A stretch of 56,408 nt of DNA, taken from NCBI RefSeq assembly GCF_001665875.1, contig NZ_LZTA01000045.1, positions 1-56,408 of the forward strand, given 5' to 3'. This stretch comes from Mycobacterium sp. 852002-40037_SCH5390672 (GTDB lineage: Bacteria; Actinomycetota; Actinomycetes; Mycobacteriales; Mycobacteriaceae). Both the position numbers and the translations under genes were made by a program. Below, piece by piece: positions 37,839 through 47,131 of this stretch (position 1 is its first letter; each line of letters starts with the position of its first letter). The notes beneath the pieces are model-generated. The model was given only the letters and a program-made list of their open reading frames with translations. It ran no database searches and was not told the origin of the DNA.

Positions 37839-40081
37839 CGACGCCGGCGTCACAGCAACGGCGTCCCACAGTGGCGGTCCTCGGCGCCGGCATCGCCGGC
37901 CTCACCGCCGCTCACGAACTCGCGGAGCGCGGTTTCGTCGTCACGGTGTACGAGTCACGACAGGATGAACGCAACGGGTTGGGATCCGAACCGGCAGGAA
38001 CCTACCCGCCGGTCAAACTCGGCGGCCTCGCCGCCTCTCAATATTCGACGGTGGGCACGCGCGACGGGAGCCAAGCCGAGCTGCGTCCCTTCCCGGGTCG
38101 GCGGGGCCAGCCGCGCAACCCGCGGCGAGCGGTTGCGGGCGAACATGGCTTTCGCTTCTTCCCGGCGTTCTACCTGCACATCTGGGACCTGTTCCAGCGC
38201 ATCCCGGTCTATCAGCTCACGCAGGCGGCCGGCGGCCCGGCCAGCTGGACACCGACTTCACGCACTGTGTACGACAACGTTCGGCGGGTCATCACCAAGG
38301 GCACCACGGTGCATGGCCGGCCGTCCCTCGTGTTTCCGAGCGAACTCCCGCGCAGCCCCGCCGAGTTTTTCGGAATCCTCAGCGAACTCGCGACATTGGG
38401 CTTCACTCCCAGCGACGTCGGGACCTACCTGAGCAGGCTGCTGCACTACCTGTCCACCAGTCCGTTGCGTCGCGGGCGGGAACTGCAGAACGTGTCCGCC
38501 TACGATTTCCTGGTCGGACACGACCGCACGACCGGCATCAACAAGTTCTCCTATTCGCCGAGTTGCGACCAGCTGTTGCGTCAAATGCCAAGGATCCTGG
38601 TCGCTCTCGATTCGATCTGGGGCGACGCGCGCACCAACATGAGCACCTATCTGCAGCTGTACCTGAATATGGACCGCCGCGATAACAAGGCCGACGGGGT
38701 GCTCAACGGTCCCACCACCGAGTCGTGGCTAGACCACTGGCACCGCCACCTCGTCGCACTCGGCGTCGGCTTCGTCCACAAAACGGCGACTCGCCTCGAC
38801 CCTCCGGCCCTCGACCCGGCTCAACCAGCCCATCGGCGGCCCCGCGTGCAGATCACGTTTGCCGACGGTACCCGGGCGGCTCCCGATTACACGGTCGTCG
38901 CCGTCGACGCCCCGGCAGCCGAATACATCACCACCGCCCTGCGCGCGGCGGGCACCGGCGGAACCGTGGGCAGGCTGGACGGTTTCACCACCATCCCTCC
39001 CCCACCCGACGGTCCACTGCAGCCCCAGACCACGAGGCCGCAGCACCGACGGAATCCCTACTCGATGGACGAGATGGGACGGGTGCCATGGGATCGGTTC
39101 CAAACGCTGTGCGGCATCCAGTACTACTTCGACACCGAATTTCAGTTGCTCCGCGGGCACATCTTGTTCACCGGCACCGAGTGGGCGCTGTCGTCGATCA
39201 ACCAGTCTGGATTGTGGGAGAAGCGACCGATTCTGGACCGCGACGGCTGCATCTCGGTGCTCTCGGTCGATATCGGGGATTTCAACAGCCCCTCTTCTCA
39301 CCTGGTCGACGCTTTCGGGCAGGGTAAGACGGCCCGCGACTGCACAGCCGACGAAATCGCCGCAGAGGTGTGGCGACAGATCATTTCCGCGCTCACGAGC
39401 TCCGCGGGATCCACCGGGGAAGAGGTCATGCCGTGGCCTGCGTGGTATGCGCTCGATCGCGGACTGGTCATGGCCACCGGACCCGGTCAGGGCCACGGCC
39501 CCGTGGTCCGCAACGAGTCGCCGTATCTCGTTCCGATCGTCGGAGACTGGAACAATCGGCCCGGCAGCGACCCGTGGAATCCGCACGGAACGTCGTGGAC
39601 GACTACCCCGGACGAGGACGGGTGGCTCGAAGATCTCCAGCAGCGCAACGTCTGGCAGGCCCGCCATGGTGGCTACCAGGTGCACAACAATTCAGTGGTC
39701 TTCGCGGGCACGTGGAACAAGACATTCACCCGGGTGACATCGATGGAATCCGCGTGCGAGTCGGGACGACATGCGGTCAATGCCATTCTGGACCACTACA
39801 TCTGGGTCGAATCGGGTGGTCTCGATCGCCGGGAGAAGACCCCGGCGCTCTACTGGGAGTTCCCGTACGGCTTCCTCGATCAAGGCCTGTCGAGTCCGAT
39901 TCGGATGCCGACACCGGCCGGTGACTACTGCTACGTGTTCGACATCGAGAACCGCGAGCCGGCTGACACCCGCGCGCTCCGCACGCTCGACTCGAAACTC
40001 TGCGAGCGGTCGCTGCCGCATCCGTTGGACACACCGGCCGCGTTGTCGTTCGGCGCCCCTCCGTCCCCTATCCCGCACTAG
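37823..40081 (+). CDS. FAD-dependent amine-oxidase/desaturase-like oxidoreductase
   Basis: 752-residue flavoprotein. The Rossmann motif GAGIAGLTAAHELAERG begins at residue 21 with the acidic Glu44 that binds FAD ribose. GEHGFRFFPAFYLHIWDLFQ (about 106-125) is a signature shared by phytoene desaturase-type, hydroxysqualene dehydroxylase-like and related isoprenoid oxidoreductases. The C-terminal FAGTWNKTFTRVTSMESACE matches the second FAD-binding stretch. At 752 residues it is clearly longer than the usual ~450-550, with an unexplained C-terminal part. It probably desaturates or dehydroxylates the prenyl product. The pathway role is inferred from neighbours. Confidence 0.82.
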   Translation: MSERITTPASQQRRPTVAVLGAGIAGLTAAHELAERGFVVTVYESRQDERNGLGSEPAGTYPPVKLGGLAASQYSTVGTRDGSQAELRPFPGRRGQPRNPRRAVAGEHGFRFFPAFYLHIWDLFQRIPVYQLTQAAGGPASWTPTSRTVYDNVRRVITKGTTVHGRPSLVFPSELPRSPAEFFGILSELATLGFTPSDVGTYLSRLLHYLSTSPLRRGRELQNVSAYDFLVGHDRTTGINKFSYSPSCDQLLRQMPRILVALDSIWGDARTNMSTYLQLYLNMDRRDNKADGVLNGPTTESWLDHWHRHLVALGVGFVHKTATRLDPPALDPAQPAHRRPRVQITFADGTRAAPDYTVVAVDAPAAEYITTALRAAGTGGTVGRLDGFTTIPPPPDGPLQPQTTRPQHRRNPYSMDEMGRVPWDRFQTLCGIQYYFDTEFQLLRGHILFTGTEWALSSINQSGLWEKRPILDRDGCISVLSVDIGDFNSPSSHLVDAFGQGKTARDCTADEIAAEVWRQIISALTSSAGSTGEEVMPWPAWYALDRGLVMATGPGQGHGPVVRNESPYLVPIVGDWNNRPGSDPWNPHGTSWTTTPDEDGWLEDLQQRNVWQARHGGYQVHNNSVVFAGTWNKTFTRVTSMESACESGRHAVNAILDHYIWVESGGLDRREKTPALYWEFPYGFLDQGLSSPIRMPTPAGDYCYVFDIENREPADTRALRTLDSKLCERSLPHPLDTPAALSFGAPPSPIPH

Positions 40082-40095
40082 CTGGAGGTCAACAA

Positions 40096-40887
40096 ATGTC
40101 TATGCCTACAACGGATTACAACCAGCAGTTGCTCTGGTATCTCCAGAATTGGCGACGGCTTCTGGAGCAGTGGGCGGCCATGGCGGCCGGGTCACCATTC
40201 CCGACCGCGCCGCCCATGCTGCCCACCGCGCCCGCGGGAGGGCAGTTCATGCCGCCGTTCATGCCGTTCATGCCGTTCATGCCACCGATGCCGCCCATGC
40301 CGATGGGGCCGATAGGGCCGCCCACCGCCGCGGGGACGCCGGTGCCGCCCGCGCCGGCTGACTACACCCAGCAACTGTTCAGCTACCTCCAGGCGTGGCG
40401 CCAGTACCTCGAGCAGGCGACGGGGGCGAGTCCGGCCTGGCCGCAGGCATGGACCCCGCCTCCACCGACCGCGGTTCCTGCCACCGATGGCGGTAAAACC
40501 GGTCCGAACCGCCCGCCAAATGGGCCGATTCCGCCCGAAAACCCAAGCTGGAACACGGGCTTCCCCCAGAGCGACGACACTAAGAAATCCGACCCGATAC
40601 CGCCGAAGCTGATAAACCGGCCGCCCTTCAGATCTGACCAGACTCAACTCACCGAGATCAATTTCGACCCGATAGCAACGCCGTTCGACCGTCCCGGCGA
40701 GCGATTCCACATGGCGGACCCGGCCGTCTTGACGGCTCGTCCCATAACCTCGCACCCCATGTCGGAAGCGACCGCCCACCCCGAAATGGGTTCGGCATTT
40801 CTCAGGACAATGCACAGCGTCGGGCCCGCTGCCTCGGCGCAGGTCGAGCCGGGCTTTCGGGAACACGGTGAAACGCCCTCGCCCTGA
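40096..40887 (+). CDS. Pro/Met-rich protein with two helical repeats, possible cargo adaptor
   Basis: 263-residue protein of low complexity. Two copies of a 19-residue amphipathic motif, DYxQQLxxYLQxWRxxLEQ, are at D7-Q25 and D89-Q107 (13 of 19 identical), separated by a Pro/Met/Phe linker (about 50-85). The C-terminal third is Pro-rich and probably disordered, with a Thr/Asp/Pro-rich tail. It has a GGAGG RBS 14 nt after the FAD gene. In family 2 encapsulin systems disordered domains load cargo; such a separate repeat protein could act as scaffold or adaptor. No catalytic motif seen. Function is inference from repeat design and place. Confidence 0.6.
   Translation: MSMPTTDYNQQLLWYLQNWRRLLEQWAAMAAGSPFPTAPPMLPTAPAGGQFMPPFMPFMPFMPPMPPMPMGPIGPPTAAGTPVPPAPADYTQQLFSYLQAWRQYLEQATGASPAWPQAWTPPPPTAVPATDGGKTGPNRPPNGPIPPENPSWNTGFPQSDDTKKSDPIPPKLINRPPFRSDQTQLTEINFDPIATPFDRPGERFHMADPAVLTARPITSHPMSEATAHPEMGSAFLRTMHSVGPAASAQVEPGFREHGETPSP
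40246..40305 (+). repeat. Short tandem DNA repeat coding Met-Pro-Phe
   Basis: The 9-mer TTCATGCCG recurs, with small variants, from 40246 to about 40272 and continues as Pro/Met units to 40305. It encodes Phe-Met-Pro and Pro-Met-Pro units within the linker of the Pro/Met-rich protein. Such repeats are prone to length change by slippage. Confidence 0.75.
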
Positions 40888-40900
40888 GCGGTTTTGGGCA

Positions 40901-41352
40901 TCAATCCATCAGTTGGGCGGCGACGGTCGCCCCGAGCTCCCAGCACGCTTGGAGGTCTTCCTTGCTGGGTTTGCCCGAAACGATCACGGTCGCAGCGGCT
41001 TTGGACCAGCCCAGCCCGGTGGTGATGGTGTCGACGGCCCGCTCGGCGCCCTCGGTGCCCTCGTTGCCGTGCAGGTACAGCCCGAACGGTCGCCCACGAG
41101 TGGAGTCGAGCAGCTGGTAGTAGGCGCAGTCGAACGCGTGCTTGAGGGCGCCCGAGATGTAGCCGAGGTTGGCCGGGGTGCCCAGCAGGTAACCGTCGGC
41201 GGCCAGCATCTCGGCCGGCGAGACCGTCAACGCCGGGCGCCGCAGCAGTTCCACGCCCTCGATGTCGGGGTCGGTGGCACCCGAGACCACCGCCTCGAAC
41301 ATCTCGTGGGTGTGCGGCGACGGCGTGTGGTGCACGAGCAGCAGCGTCTTGC

Positions 41353-41356
<4 letters not shown>
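40901..41356 (-). CDS. Flavodoxin-like / NAD(P)H-dependent FMN reductase-like protein (Rv2771c homologue)
   Basis: 151-residue flavodoxin-fold protein starting MSKTLLLVHHTPSPHTHEMF. Conserved GTPANLGYISGALKHAFDC binds FMN, and GLYLHGNEGTEGAERAV follows. The partner and reaction are unknown. It returns to the conserved chromosome order found downstream of the M. tuberculosis Rv2770-Rv2771c region, so the accessory shell island ends just before 40900. Its ATG overlaps the stop of the next gene upstream (ATGA pattern at 41353). Confidence 0.82.
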
Positions 41357-42638
<1,282 letters not shown>

Positions 42639-43202
42639 TCAGGTGTGGACGAATAAGCCCGCTTCGGTGTAGGGAGCGCGTTGCTCGGGGTCGTTGATCG
42701 TGATGTACAGGTCGCCTGCCGTCGGCATAACGAAGCCGACGAATCCATGTGCGGTCTGCCCATCGTGAAGGCCGCCCGATTGCAGCGGGGGCATCTTCTG
42801 GAGCCTCTGGAAGTCGACCGCTAACGTTGCTGGCTGGGGCGCATCGCCGGGATGGGTCCACGGCTGATTGCCGCCGCCGTATCCGGCAAATACATGGGAG
42901 TGGTCGACCTGGAAGAACCGGTGGGACGTCGCGGTGATAGTCAGTTCCACCACGTTGCATGCGGAGCCAGGCGTCGGACTCGCAAAATGAGAGGCGCACC
43001 CCGGCGGTAACCACGTTGCGCTGTTGACAGTGATGTCGGCTGTCGCGCCGCTGGCCGCCCGCGCTTGGACGGGCACGCCCATCTGACCGATCGGGAACGG
43101 GGGACTCTCCGGCGTCGGGTCGGCCCAACCGGTGGGACACGAGCATGCGGCGATGGTCACGGCGACCGCGGCTGCCGCAATTACAAATCCCGCGCGCACC
43201 AC
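42639..43202 (-). CDS. Secreted DUF4352/MPT63-like protein
   Basis: 187-residue exported protein from a GTG at 43202. An N-terminal signal (FVIAAAAVAVTIAACSC) may be cleaved by signal peptidase I or, since a Cys follows, be a lipoprotein signal. The mature part is beta-rich with an Ig-like profile, including VNSATWLPPGC, NVVELTITATSHRFF and QTAHGFVGFVMP, typical of small extracellular proteins with DUF4352-type folds such as MPT63. Ligand unknown. It is divergent from the 13E12-type gene with a 355-nt gap. Confidence 0.75.
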   Translation of the reverse strand: MVRAGFVIAAAAVAVTIAACSCPTGWADPTPESPPFPIGQMGVPVQARAASGATADITVNSATWLPPGCASHFASPTPGSACNVVELTITATSHRFFQVDHSHVFAGYGGGNQPWTHPGDAPQPATLAVDFQRLQKMPPLQSGGLHDGQTAHGFVGFVMPTAGDLYITINDPEQRAPYTEAGLFVHT

Positions 43203-43479
43203 GGGTGGTTACCCGCCGCGCTGCCACAAAAAACGCGGGACTATCTGACGTCCGCGTCAAGCCGATCCTGGCTTGGCCCGTTTGCTCAAGTGGCAGGAGC
43301 ACGCTCACCAGCAGGCCTGCCGCCGCCGAGTGGTGCCCGGTTGCACGAACAGCGAATCCCGTTGCGGCTGAACTCGAATCGCACCAAAGACTATCGCCGT
43401 CCGTGTGGCCTCACTCCGACCGACCCCGTACTTCGGTGGCCGAGAAACCTACAGAGGGATGAGGGAGAGACCGGGCGCG

Positions 43480-43506
43480 TTGTCCACAGTTCGGGATTCA
43501 TCCACA
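43480..43506 (+). promoter_or_regulatory. Two DnaA-box-like 9-mers in the 13E12 upstream region
   Basis: TTGTCCACA (43480-43488) and TCATCCACA (43498-43506) match mycobacterial DnaA-box consensus in the same orientation, 18 nt apart. The 43203-43557 gap otherwise shows no gene. Possibly conserved around 13E12-type genes. Confidence 0.4.
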
Positions 43507-43551
43507 GCTGCACCGCGGTCCGTTTCCCGCGTCGTGCCGCGGACATAAAAT

Positions 43552-43567
43552 TCGAACATGCATTCGA
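43552..43567. promoter_or_regulatory. LexA (SOS) box over the start codon of the 13E12-type gene
   Basis: TCGAACATGCATTCGA matches the mycobacterial LexA consensus TCGAAC-N4-GTTCGA in 11 of 12 specified positions. It overlaps the ATG at 43558, so LexA bound here would block both transcription and initiation. Several 13E12-family genes are LexA-regulated in M. tuberculosis. Confidence 0.65.
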
Positions 43568-44916
43568 TCGCAGTTCCGGCGGACGTGGCCGCCGCCCTGG
43601 ACGCGCAGGACGCCGCCGACGCGGCGATCCGCAACCTGAACTTCGATGTGCTGAGCCCCGCCGTCCGGTTACGCGTGCTCGAACGGATGGAAGCCTCGCG
43701 CCGGCGACAGATTGCGCTGAGCCACGACGTGATTGCGGGCTTGGCGAAGGAAGATCCCGCCGGCATAGGCGGCCCGGTGCACAAAGTCGTCGCCGACTGG
43801 CTGCGGATCAGCTATGCCGAAGCGTGCCGCCGGCTTCGCGAGGCCAACGAGTTGTCTCCCCGCTTGACCCTGACCGGCCAGGAGCTACCGCCGCAGTTGC
43901 CGGCGACGGCCGTGGCGTGGCGAGACGGGCTGCTCGACGGTCAGCACCTACGTGTCATCCAAACGTTTGTCCAGGAGCTCCCGGAGTCGATACCCCCTGC
44001 CACGGTGGAGAACGCCGAGCGATTCCTGGCCGGACAAGCCCGGCAGCTGCGCCCCGATCAGCTGCAGAAGATCGCACACCAGTGCGCCCTGCGGATCAAC
44101 CCCGACGGAAAGTTCTCCGACGTCGACCGCGCCCGCCGGCGTGGCTTCACCTGGTGCGGCCAGCGGCCCGACGGGATGAGCATCGCGAAGCTGGTTGCGT
44201 CTCCGGAGCTGCGCGCCAACCTCGATGCCTGGCTGTCCCGGTTCGCGGCCCCCGGCATGTGCAATCCGGACGATCAAACACCCTGCGTCGCAGGTGCACC
44301 CGATGACGAGAGCGCCAGGCGAGATCTGCGCACCCCCACGCAGCGCCAGCACGACGCACTCAACGCCCTGGTGCGCGGTCAGTTGGGTGATCCGAAACTC
44401 GGTCAGCACAACGGATTGCCGGTGACCGTCATCGTCTCGACCACGCTGCAGGACCTGACGTCGGGCGCCGGTAGGGCGGTCACCGGCGGCGGGACGCTGC
44501 TACCCATGCGCGATGTGATCCGGATGGCCCGCCACGCCTACCACTACCTCGCCGTGTTCGACGAGCATTCAAGCCGCCCACTGTATCTCGGCCGGTCGCG
44601 GCGCATTGCCACGCCGGACCAGCGCATCGTCTTGTACGCGCAGGACCGCGGTTGCACCCACCCGGGCTGCGACGCACCGGGCTATTGGTGCGAAGTGCAC
44701 CATCTCGACGAGTGGGCCGCCGGCGGCACTACCGACGCGAACAACCTGACCTTCGCCTGCGTGCCACACCACAAGCTGGCCGAAAAGGGCTGGCGGACAA
44801 GGAGAACTTCCCAAGGCGGCACCGAGTGGATACCGCCGGCGCAGCTAGACCGCGGTGTGCACACCAACGACTTTCACCACCCAGAGCGTCTGTTCAGCGG
44901 CGGCGCGTCGCCGTGA
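43558..44916 (+). CDS. 13E12 repeat family protein (DUF222 with HNH nuclease domain)
   Basis: 452-residue protein. The N-terminal DUF222 half (about 1-260, with AVPADVAAALDAQDAADAAI and LRITAEACRRLREANELS-like DUF222 features) is followed by a linker and a C-terminal HNH domain with YAQDRGCTHPGCDAPGYWCE and VHHLDEWAAGGTTD, then NLTFACVPHH. The HNH residues are present, so nuclease activity is plausible. Members are often found in multiple copies, near prophage or repeat loci, and some are SOS induced. A LexA box overlaps the start. Its role here is unknown; it stands alone among core genes. Confidence 0.88.
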   Translation: MHSIAVPADVAAALDAQDAADAAIRNLNFDVLSPAVRLRVLERMEASRRRQIALSHDVIAGLAKEDPAGIGGPVHKVVADWLRISYAEACRRLREANELSPRLTLTGQELPPQLPATAVAWRDGLLDGQHLRVIQTFVQELPESIPPATVENAERFLAGQARQLRPDQLQKIAHQCALRINPDGKFSDVDRARRRGFTWCGQRPDGMSIAKLVASPELRANLDAWLSRFAAPGMCNPDDQTPCVAGAPDDESARRDLRTPTQRQHDALNALVRGQLGDPKLGQHNGLPVTVIVSTTLQDLTSGAGRAVTGGGTLLPMRDVIRMARHAYHYLAVFDEHSSRPLYLGRSRRIATPDQRIVLYAQDRGCTHPGCDAPGYWCEVHHLDEWAAGGTTDANNLTFACVPHHKLAEKGWRTRRTSQGGTEWIPPAQLDRGVHTNDFHHPERLFSGGASP

Positions 44917-44921
44917 CCGCC

Positions 44922-46004
44922 CTACCTCTTGAACCGCCCGGCGAAACCGCGCAGCGGCAGGTCGGCGCTGGTGATCAGTCCCGGCGGCGCCGCAACCACC
45001 GACTTGATCGAAGCCAGTGCCGGCATGCCGGTGACGGTCATGCCGATGGAGGCGAAGTTGTCCGGGTTGGACAGGTCCACGCCGGGCTTCGGGAAGATCA
45101 TGTGCTTGTTGTAGATGCACGGATCGCCCTGGATCTGAGTGATGTAGCAGCCCTTGATATTCCAGCTGGGATCGGTGTGCGGGGTCATCTGCCATTCCAG
45201 GTGCGTCTCGACCCGCGGCACGCCGTCGACCATGCCCTGGTACTTGATGTAGTTACCGCCCAGCGAACCCTTGGGCAGCGTGTACCAACCCAGGTCGACG
45301 TCCTTGGTGCATGCGCCCAGCTCGTAGCTGAACTTGACCTCGTCGAGCCGCAGGTCAAAACAGTCGGCCATCATGTACACGCTGTCGGCGAACACGCGAG
45401 TGTACTTTTCGAGCTTCGAGGGGATTTCGGGATCGTCAACCGGCTGGCCGTACCCCACCTCGATCCAGGTGTCCTTGGAATGGTGGCACGACACGTCGAC
45501 CGATTCGATGGTGGTGACGTTCTCGATGTCGGCGACGTCGGCCGAGCACACCACGCCCAGGATCTGGTTCAGCCCCGGGTTCATTCCGGTGCCGTAAAAC
45601 GTCGCGCCGCCCTTCTCGCAGGCCTCCGCCAGGAGCCGGCTCACCGGCTTGCCCGAGGGGTGCGGGTGGTTCTTGTCGCGGTGCCAGCCGGTGATCCAGT
45701 CGGCGGTGGTGACGACGTTGATGCCCGCCTCGAGCACTCTGACGTAGAGATCCTCGTCGGGGAACACCCCGTGGAACGTCAGCACGTCCGGCTTGGCGGC
45801 GATGATCTCCTCGACCGTCCCGGTGAACGCCACCCCGTTGCGCGCCAGGCCGGCGAACTCGCCGGTGTCCTTGCCGACCTTCTCCGGCGAATAGCAGTGC
45901 ACGCCAACGAGTTCGATGTCCGGCTGGGTGGCGATCCGCTTGATCATCTCCGAGCCGACGTTTCCGCTTCCGACCTGAAAGACGCGAACGGGTGTTGTAC
46001 TCAT
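44922..46004 (-). CDS. NAD(P)-binding dihydrodipicolinate-reductase-like protein
   Basis: 360-residue oxidoreductase with an N-terminal Rossmann fold (VRVFQVGSGNVGSEMIKRI) like DapB-type N-domains, but much longer and lacking the DapB catalytic motif. The C-terminal half is a new domain containing YKYQGMVDGVPRVETHLEW-like residues and a CHHSKDTW motif. It overlaps the Rieske oxygenase stop by four bases (46001-46004), so both are made together; it may reduce or dehydrogenate the oxygenase product. Family otherwise uncharacterised, common in mycobacteria. Confidence 0.78.
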   Translation of the reverse strand: MSTTPVRVFQVGSGNVGSEMIKRIATQPDIELVGVHCYSPEKVGKDTGEFAGLARNGVAFTGTVEEIIAAKPDVLTFHGVFPDEDLYVRVLEAGINVVTTADWITGWHRDKNHPHPSGKPVSRLLAEACEKGGATFYGTGMNPGLNQILGVVCSADVADIENVTTIESVDVSCHHSKDTWIEVGYGQPVDDPEIPSKLEKYTRVFADSVYMMADCFDLRLDEVKFSYELGACTKDVDLGWYTLPKGSLGGNYIKYQGMVDGVPRVETHLEWQMTPHTDPSWNIKGCYITQIQGDPCIYNKHMIFPKPGVDLSNPDNFASIGMTVTGMPALASIKSVVAAPPGLITSADLPLRGFAGRFKR

Positions 46005-47008
46005 TGCCTTATTCCTTCCTGCGATGCGAACGCCCCGGGATAGAACTGCTTGGCCCACTGGCGAATTGCCGTGAAGCCCTCCTGCTCGTCGGGGGCAAGC
46101 GCCGGTGGATCGGAATACCGCTGGTGCCGCCAGATTTCGATGTCCTGCTCGAACTGCCGGATTACTTCTCGTCCGAATTCGGCCGCCTTGCGCTCGGCTC
46201 GGACGGGATCCATGCCTGGCGTCCGGCCGATGTAGACCATGAAGCGGACATCGGAGGTGGACTCGTCGACCGGGGTAACCGCCGATATGGTGCGGTTGTC
46301 GATCATGCCCCAGCTCTTGGTCACCGCGATTCCCAGACCGCCGTTGATGGCTTGGACGCCGCTGTTCACGTCCTCGATCTTTTGGCCGTCATCGCCCTCG
46401 AAGGTGATGGTGAAGTCGACGTAGGACACCGGCTCGGCGAAGTCGTGGCGGGTGAACACCGGCACGATCGGGGTGTTGTGCACATACTTGAAATGTGCGA
46501 AGTCCACGCCGTTTTCCAGCACGTATTGCGGGTGCAGTTCCAGGGTCTCCCGGTACAGCCGCTGCTGCGGATAGTAATCGTCCGCGCTGCTGCCGTCGTC
46601 GAATGCGGCGAACACGTCCGGCGCGTCGAAGTAGGGTTCGCGGCGTTCGAGGTCGTGCCAGATGTACACCGACGCGTTGCGCTCCACCACCGGGTAGGTG
46701 CGAATGCGCCGGCCGCGGTTGGGCCGATCCTGATACGGGATGCAGACGTTGCGGCCCTCCTGGCTCCATTGCCAGCCGTGGAACGGGCACTGCAGCGCCT
46801 CGCCGACGACCTTGCCGCCATAGGCCAGGTGTGCGCCCAGGTGTTCGCAGTAGGCGTTCATCACCGTGAGCACACCGGATTCGGCGCGCCAGGCGACCAT
46901 CTCCTGGTCGAAGTACTTCATTTTGTGCACGTCCCCGACGCCGATCTCATCGGACCAGGCGACCTGGAACCAGCCGGTCGGTTTCATCGACAACGGTGGC
47001 TTAGCCAT
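46001..47008 (-). CDS. Rieske-type aromatic/steroid ring oxygenase
   Basis: 335-residue terminal oxygenase. The Rieske [2Fe-2S] site is YCEHLGAH followed by LQCPFHGWQW, and the mononuclear iron site is in ENGVDFAHFKYVHNT (Asp and two His). It is similar in layout to KshA-type 3-ketosteroid hydroxylases but shorter. It needs a ferredoxin reductase, probably the one at 47791-48876. Upstream at 47132 a divergent TetR regulator, with 123 nt between, is a likely local controller. Substrate is inferred as a ring or steroid compound only. Confidence 0.88.
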   Translation of the reverse strand: MAKPPLSMKPTGWFQVAWSDEIGVGDVHKMKYFDQEMVAWRAESGVLTVMNAYCEHLGAHLAYGGKVVGEALQCPFHGWQWSQEGRNVCIPYQDRPNRGRRIRTYPVVERNASVYIWHDLERREPYFDAPDVFAAFDDGSSADDYYPQQRLYRETLELHPQYVLENGVDFAHFKYVHNTPIVPVFTRHDFAEPVSYVDFTITFEGDDGQKIEDVNSGVQAINGGLGIAVTKSWGMIDNRTISAVTPVDESTSDVRFMVYIGRTPGMDPVRAERKAAEFGREVIRQFEQDIEIWRHQRYSDPPALAPDEQEGFTAIRQWAKQFYPGAFASQEGIRQ

Positions 47009-47119
47009 CGAGCCCTCCCCAGTGAGCTGCCTTCCCTCGGGTCCGAATGATAGGCCGCGCCATGGACAAAATCAAAGTACCCTCTATGAAACTCTTCGTC
47101 GGACCCCGGCGCCAGTGGA

Positions 47120-47125
47120 TAAGAT
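47120..47125 (+). promoter_or_regulatory. Possible leaderless -10 element for the TetR gene
   Basis: TAAGAT at 47120-47125 matches the mycobacterial -10 pattern TANNNT. The ATG of the TetR gene starts seven nt later (47132), so the transcript would begin at or near the start codon, as in the many leaderless mycobacterial mRNAs. No Shine-Dalgarno sequence is visible. Confidence 0.4.
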
Positions 47126-47131
47126 CGACAA

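Noticed and set aside
40246..40305. The 9-mer repeat as a CRISPR or mobile repeat.
   Set aside because: It is a coding tandem repeat without spacers, inside the Pro/Met-rich protein.
40096..40887. PE/PPE family membership of the Pro/Met-rich protein.
   Set aside because: No Pro-Glu or Pro-Pro-Glu N-terminal domain is present; the enrichment is in a linker.
43065..44306. A 413-codon plus-strand frame over the 13E12 gene start.
   Set aside because: Arg-rich shadow frame; the DUF222/HNH protein in the other frame has clear domains.
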